Shown: positions 23,203 to 26,811 of the stretch, piece after piece
How the letters are laid out: each line of letters starts with the position of its first letter
How positions within the stretch are numbered: position 1 is the first letter of the stretch
Assembly (NCBI GenBank): GCA_007280825.1
Contig: QYQI01000014.1
Span: 1-26,811, forward strand
Direction of reading: 5' to 3'
Source: Ignavibacteriales bacterium
GTDB taxonomy: Bacteria; Bacteroidota; Ignavibacteria; Ignavibacteriales; Melioribacteraceae
DNA length: 26,811 nucleotides
The notes under the pieces: model-generated
What the model was told of the DNA's origin: nothing
Database searches by the model: none
Seen by the model: only the letters and a program-made list of their open reading frames with translations
Translations under genes and position numbers: made by a program

Positions 23203-23694
23203 ATGAAAAAAAGAAAATTAATATTATTTATATCAATAATAATTCTTTCCATATTTATTATTAGTTGTAATAGCAACGGACCAAAGGAAATATCTGTTAA
23301 TATTTACTTGGTCGCTTATCAAGGATCTAATTTAAACGGGAAGAAAATCGGGTGTAATGACATCTTAGTTCCAATTGCTAAAAATGTTCTAGTGGAAAAT
23401 AACGAGGTAGAATCTGCACTTAATGAGCTGTTAAAAACTGAAGATTCGGAAGAATTAAAAAATTTCATTAAAGGTCCATCATTACTTGTATATCAAGTAA
23501 CTATGGCAGATGGAATAGCAGATGTTTATTTAAAGGGGGATTTTAATATCTCCTCTTTTTGCGATATACCACGCATTAAAGAACAGCTTTACGAAACTGC
23601 AAAACAATTTTCCGATATTAAAAAAGTTGATATCTATATAAATGATAAAACTTTAGAATCATATCTTTCCGTTGCACAAGAAGGATTTAAATAA
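23203..23694 (+). CDS. GerMN-domain lipoprotein
   Basis: From the ATG at 23203 the protein is 163 residues: a lipoprotein signal (KKRK, hydrophobic segment, lipobox FIISC with C22), then one GerMN-like domain. The domain shows VNIYLV, a VESALNELLK helix, a GIADVYLKGDF strand pair, an IKEQLYETAKQF helix and VDIYIND. GerMN was first described in the spore-germination protein GerM but is common in lipoproteins of non-spore-formers, where its role is unclear; a binding or envelope role is supposed. The frame is open to a TTG at 23164, but that would put 13 hydrophilic residues before the signal peptide, so it is rejected. It ends 2 nt before the SMR gene, so they are probably co-transcribed. Confidence 0.8.
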   Translation: MKKRKLILFISIIILSIFIISCNSNGPKEISVNIYLVAYQGSNLNGKKIGCNDILVPIAKNVLVENNEVESALNELLKTEDSEELKNFIKGPSLLVYQVTMADGIADVYLKGDFNISSFCDIPRIKEQLYETAKQFSDIKKVDIYINDKTLESYLSVAQEGFK

Positions 23695-23696
23695 GC

Positions 23697-24020
23697 ATGT
23701 CATGGATCTGGATTTTTATTGCATCGCTGTTTGAAATCTCATGGGCAGTAGGTCTAAAATACTCGCAAGGTTTTACACAATTAAAAGCTACAATTTTTAC
23801 CGTTATTACGATGATACTAAGCTACGTTTTTCTTTCACTTGGTGTAAAAAATCTACCCATAGGGACAGCTTATGTAGTTTGGACCGGCATAGGTGCAGTC
23901 GGAACCGCCATTTACGGAATTATTTATTTTAACGAACCGAAAGATTTAATCCGTGTTTTTTTTATTTTCTTAATCGTTGTTGGAATTATCGGTCTACGAC
24001 TTACTTATAAAGCCAGCTGA
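23697..24020 (+). CDS. SMR-family exporter, SugE/Gdx (guanidinium exporter) subtype
   Basis: The gene encodes 107 residues with four membrane helices, the standard size of small multidrug resistance proteins. The essential membrane glutamate is E13 in LFEISWAVGLKYSQG. The WAVGLKY run and YVVWTGIGAVGTAIYG fit the SugE/Gdx branch, whose known members export guanidinium by proton exchange, better than the EmrE drug-pump branch. It would act as an antiparallel dimer in the inner membrane. The start at 23697 follows the GerMN stop by two bases, and its stop lies one base before the SpoU gene. Such tight packing implies a three-gene transcript. No guanidine riboswitch is evident upstream, as the gene is internal to the operon. 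Confidence 0.88.
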   Translation: MSWIWIFIASLFEISWAVGLKYSQGFTQLKATIFTVITMILSYVFLSLGVKNLPIGTAYVVWTGIGAVGTAIYGIIYFNEPKDLIRVFFIFLIVVGIIGLRLTYKAS

Positions 24021-24021
24021 A

Positions 24022-24555
24022 ATGAAAAAACTTTCCCACGAAGAAATTTCTAAAAACAGAAGTACATTATCTACATTACACACAGTAACTAAACTTCCAA
24101 TTTATGTTGTACTCAACAGTATTAGAAGCAGTTACAACGTAGGGTCAATATTCCGCACATCAGATGGTGCAATGATTGAAAAACTTTTTCTCTGCGGATA
24201 TACACCTCATCCTCCCAAGAAAGAAGTCCTTAAGACAGCACTTGGTTCACAAGATAGTGTTAGTTGGGAATATATTCATGATCCAAAAGAAGTTATTCAA
24301 AAATTGAAAGCAAATGGAATTAAGATCTGTGCGCTCGAACTTACTGAATCAAGTATTCCAACTTTTAAAATTAAGAAAGAAGATTTCCCTTTAGCATTAA
24401 TAATCGGAAATGAAATAACTGGAGTTTCACAAGAGTTATTGGATATATGTGATTTGTCGATTGAAATTCCGCAATACGGAATTAAACAATCATTAAATGT
24501 TGCGGTAGCTTACGGAATTGCTGTCTTTGATTTAAGAAGGATTTTTGATTCGTAG
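24022..24555 (+). CDS. SpoU/TrmH-family RNA 2'-O-methyltransferase
   Basis: This is a SPOUT methyltransferase of 177 residues from the ATG at 24022, using SAM bound in a C-terminal knot. The three family motifs are visible: motif 1 NSIRSSYNVGSIFRTSDG (32-49), motif 2 IIGNEITGVSQELL (127-140) and motif 3 IEIPQYGIKQSLNVAVAYG (147-165) with the conserved S157-L158-N159. There is no N-terminal substrate-binding extension, so it is a minimal catalytic domain. The target (tRNA or rRNA position) cannot be read from the sequence. The frame reaches back to 23977 inside the SMR gene, but the ATG one base after the SMR stop is the sensible start. The gene ends directly before a double hairpin. Confidence 0.9.
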   Translation: MKKLSHEEISKNRSTLSTLHTVTKLPIYVVLNSIRSSYNVGSIFRTSDGAMIEKLFLCGYTPHPPKKEVLKTALGSQDSVSWEYIHDPKEVIQKLKANGIKICALELTESSIPTFKIKKEDFPLALIIGNEITGVSQELLDICDLSIEIPQYGIKQSLNVAVAYGIAVFDLRRIFDS

Positions 24556-24556
24556 A

Positions 24557-24611
24557 GCAGAATCGTATTCTGCGCAACCAAAACAAAAAGCACAGATTAA
24601 GAATCTGTGCT
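24557..24611. terminator. Double hairpin between convergent genes (repeat-type, possible terminator)
   Basis: The first stem is GCAGAAT/ATTCTGC (24557-24573, loop CGT). The second is AGCACAGATT/AATCTGTGCT (24589-24611, loop AAG, 10 perfect base pairs). They are joined by an A-rich linker. The element starts one base after the SpoU stop and lies 42 nt from the TPR gene stop. It looks like a dispersed palindromic unit and is well placed to stop both transcripts, although there is no strong T-run. Confidence 0.6.
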
Positions 24612-24653
24612 ACATTGCCCAGAATAGAATTTATCGATGAGGATCAATTCAGT

Positions 24654-26811
24654 TTAAATACGGTCTCTTAATTTTTTCTTAGTAGAATCCGGATTTGTTT
24701 TTAATCGTTCTAAATTTTTCTGATTAATTAGACGCTCTTTAGACAAGGTATCATTCTTTGCTGTGGAGTCTTTAACAGCAGTTTGTTTTTGCGGTTCTAT
24801 TTGATTCGAAAGTGGTTGTGCAACATTATTATTTTTTTCTTTTTCTATCTTTTGTTGTTCTAATTCTTTCTGCCTTGCTTCATTTTCCGTTTTAATCCGT
24901 AATCTTTCAATTTGATATTCACTGAATCTTGGAAGTACAGAATTGGCATACGGTGTGCCCACATAATCTTTTACAAGAATTCCATAAACTACCGCGGCGG
25001 AGTCATACATCTTAAGATCTTTTTCGTAAATCATTCCGGCATAAGTAAGAGATTTTTTTGCAAATTCTGATTTCGGATAATTTTTGTAAATCTCACGAAA
25101 TGATTTTATTGCATCTTCGTAATTCTTATCATAATATTTTTCCTCAGCTTCCAAATAAAAAATTTCTGCCGGATCCTCATCTTTCTTTGCTAATGCTTTC
25201 TTTTCTTCTTTTTTTATCAATCCCAGCTTTTCACCTGCCGCAGTTCTTAGTGGATCTTTTTCGTAATTATCATAAATGATTTTGAATAGACTATCGGCTT
25301 TTAGAGTATCCTTCATTGTCTCATAATAAATTCCAAGCGTATATAATGTTTGAACTTTTACGGATTTATTCTGATACTCATTTAAGATTTTAATAAAATA
25401 AAAATAGGCCGAGTCCGGTACCTCTAACTCAGAAAAAAACAAGCTGCCAAGTCCGTACAAACTTTTTGCATAAATTGTTCTAACTGAATCGGCTGAAATT
25501 TTAAGGCGTTCCGGTTTTTTTATTTTACCTTGCAATATTAATTGATAAGGAGTAAGATTTTTATCTTTTGAATTAACATTTTGGTTTTGCTGCAATGTTT
25601 GCTGTCGGCGAATTTCACTTGAGGCTTCAATTTGATTTTGATTATTAGTAGCATTGTTCTGACCTTCTAAAATTCGGCGGTTCTCGTCTAAATATTGTCT
25701 GTAAGCAATATCATACTCAATAGAATCTTGCATATAACGAGTAGGATTAAGAATATAATTTAACTGTTGAGATAAATCATTCAGCTCTTTCTTATTTGCG
25801 AAATATTTATCAAGATCCCTGGCATGTCTGTTCGATTCAGTTTTAATATCAACCGGTGCTAATGATATTGCAACTTTATTATAATACTTATAGGAGCTGT
25901 CATAATCGCGAATTTTTATTTTATATATTTCTCCTAATTTCGCTTGTGCGATTCCGGACGTTGGATTCATTCTAAAAGTTGAATCAACTTCCCTAAAAAT
26001 ATTTACAGCTAACTTGGTTTCGTTTTTTTCATAATAGATCTGACCAATTTCAATCATTACTTGATCAACATAATTTTTAAATTTTCCGGCGTATCTTATA
26101 TAATTAAGTTCAGTTTCGCTTTCCTCAACTCTGTTTAATCCTTTTAGCAGTCTTGCATGTTCAATTCGGCTTTGAAATTCAATATCAAAAGTTGGAGAAT
26201 ATTTTAATACATCTACAAAAGCTTTAAGAGCATTTTCTTTATCATTTAAGAACAAATAAATCTTCCCAAGCTGATATGAAACAAGCGCGTTTGTTTCATC
26301 GTCTTTTGAAACGCTAAGATAATTGGTGCATTCATTGATAGCTTTTTGGTATTCTTCCCGGAATTCGAAAAAAGCAATTCTTGTTATTGCTGCATCATTA
26401 AACAATTTTTCTTCGTCTTCCTTGAGTGCCTCTTCTTTTACTTCTTCAATAAGATTCAATCCTTCGTCAAAATTATGAAGTTGTAAATGAGTTTTTGCCA
26501 GCCATAGTTTATTCTCTAACCGATATTTTGTGTTGCCGAGTCCGGCAAGTTCAATAAATTTTCTTTGAGCCCTTGCATATTCTGATTGATAATAAAATGC
26601 TTTCCCGGTCATGAATAATGCATCGGGGAAATATGATGAGCTAGTTTCGTATTGAAGAATTTTAGAACACTTTTCAATAACCTTTGTGAGATCCTGACTA
26701 AGCGAACCGCTTAATTGAACACCTGTCTGTACTCCGGTCTGTAATCCCGATTGAGTGCGCAGCTGCTGTGTACCAAATTGTGAAGTTGGTTGAGATACAA
26801 TTGGAGAAATA
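24654..26811 (-). CDS. Large tetratricopeptide-repeat protein, N-terminus outside window
   Basis: The frame stays open to the right edge. 718 residues are visible, and upstream of the first internal ATG (26612) the sequence continues sensibly (a Q/T/G-rich stretch, then a TPR-like helix ending YFPDALFMTGKAFYY), so 26612 is not the true start. The protein is built of TPR-like helix pairs (for example AFYYQSEYARAQRKFIEL, LVSYQLGKIYLFLNDKENAL, IGQIYYEKNETKLAVNIF, EEKYYDKNYEDAIKSFREI). A low-complexity N/Q-rich linker (around NNATNNQNQIEASSEI) splits the array, and a charged coiled-coil tail (KELEQQKIEKEKNN) is followed by a K/T/D-rich end. BamD/YbgF-like TPRs near the C-terminus suggest an envelope or periplasmic scaffold. 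Any signal or lipoprotein sequence lies outside the window. The exact role is unknown. Confidence 0.85.
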   Translation of the reverse strand, partial: ISPIVSQPTSQFGTQQLRTQSGLQTGVQTGVQLSGSLSQDLTKVIEKCSKILQYETSSSYFPDALFMTGKAFYYQSEYARAQRKFIELAGLGNTKYRLENKLWLAKTHLQLHNFDEGLNLIEEVKEEALKEDEEKLFNDAAITRIAFFEFREEYQKAINECTNYLSVSKDDETNALVSYQLGKIYLFLNDKENALKAFVDVLKYSPTFDIEFQSRIEHARLLKGLNRVEESETELNYIRYAGKFKNYVDQVMIEIGQIYYEKNETKLAVNIFREVDSTFRMNPTSGIAQAKLGEIYKIKIRDYDSSYKYYNKVAISLAPVDIKTESNRHARDLDKYFANKKELNDLSQQLNYILNPTRYMQDSIEYDIAYRQYLDENRRILEGQNNATNNQNQIEASSEIRRQQTLQQNQNVNSKDKNLTPYQLILQGKIKKPERLKISADSVRTIYAKSLYGLGSLFFSELEVPDSAYFYFIKILNEYQNKSVKVQTLYTLGIYYETMKDTLKADSLFKIIYDNYEKDPLRTAAGEKLGLIKKEEKKALAKKDEDPAEIFYLEAEEKYYDKNYEDAIKSFREIYKNYPKSEFAKKSLTYAGMIYEKDLKMYDSAAVVYGILVKDYVGTPYANSVLPRFSEYQIERLRIKTENEARQKELEQQKIEKEKNNNVAQPLSNQIEPQKQTAVKDSTAKNDTLSKERLINQKNLERLKTNPDSTKKKLRDRI

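Overview
The window is AT-rich and densely coding. It looks like chromosome from an environmental anaerobe or facultative anaerobe of the Bacteroidota/Chlorobiota/Ignavibacteriota group. That placement is an inference. It rests on base composition, secreted and lipoprotein TPR/GerMN/YidD-like proteins, abundant dispersed palindromic repeats, and usable Shine-Dalgarno sites (GGAGG before ygeW, AGGAG before the 15529-16995 gene), which argue against a classical Bacteroides relative. No rRNA, tRNA, CRISPR array or transposase was seen.

Layout. Positions 1-2767 hold housekeeping genes: a truncated secreted YidD-like protein, an acyl-CoA dehydrogenase, and rlmN. Positions 2754-20674 are one large catabolic island for purine/urate-type substrates, the set historically called the selenium-dependent molybdenum hydroxylase or yge/ygf cluster. 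It has three transcription blocks. The leftward block 7070-2754 is ygeY, ygeW, a threonine-synthase-like PLP enzyme and mocA. The rightward single gene is ygfK (7180-10353). The leftward block 20674-10359 has seven genes: fused FeS/FAD xdhA, xdhB, an unusual 488-residue PLP enzyme, ssnA, and a second molybdenum hydroxylase with separate Mo, FAD and FeS subunits. Most genes in these blocks overlap by 4 nt or are separated by fewer than 30 nt. Positions 20815-24555 hold rightward genes for an MFS transporter with no ordinary start codon, two small unknown exported or membrane proteins (one resembling a degenerate K+-channel pore), a GerMN lipoprotein, an SMR exporter and a SpoU methyltransferase. 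Positions 24654-26811 hold the 3' part of a large TPR protein on the minus strand.

How the island should work (inference from families). The two Mo/FeS/FAD hydroxylases oxidise purine-type rings, and MocA makes the cytidine dinucleotide form of their cofactor. SsnA deaminates or hydrolyses a ring compound. YgfK, a multi-cofactor flavin/Fe-S oxidoreductase built from parts also found in dihydropyrimidine dehydrogenase, handles a reductive step. YgeY and YgeW hydrolyse and carbamoyl-transfer the opened product. The two PLP enzymes sit where other versions of the cluster have the ammonia-lyase YgeX. YgeX, a hydantoinase, YqeB/YqeC and a purine permease are not in the window, so this is a variant cluster or one completed elsewhere.

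Several palindromic repeats are wedged into the island. One lies in frame inside ygfK and adds 23 residues. A relative fills the gap between ssnA and the next gene. A three-hairpin element precedes the threonine-synthase-like gene, and a heptanucleotide tandem array lies inside mocA. These repeat-in-gene cases are the most interesting direct observations here. The metabolic system itself is a variant of a known one.
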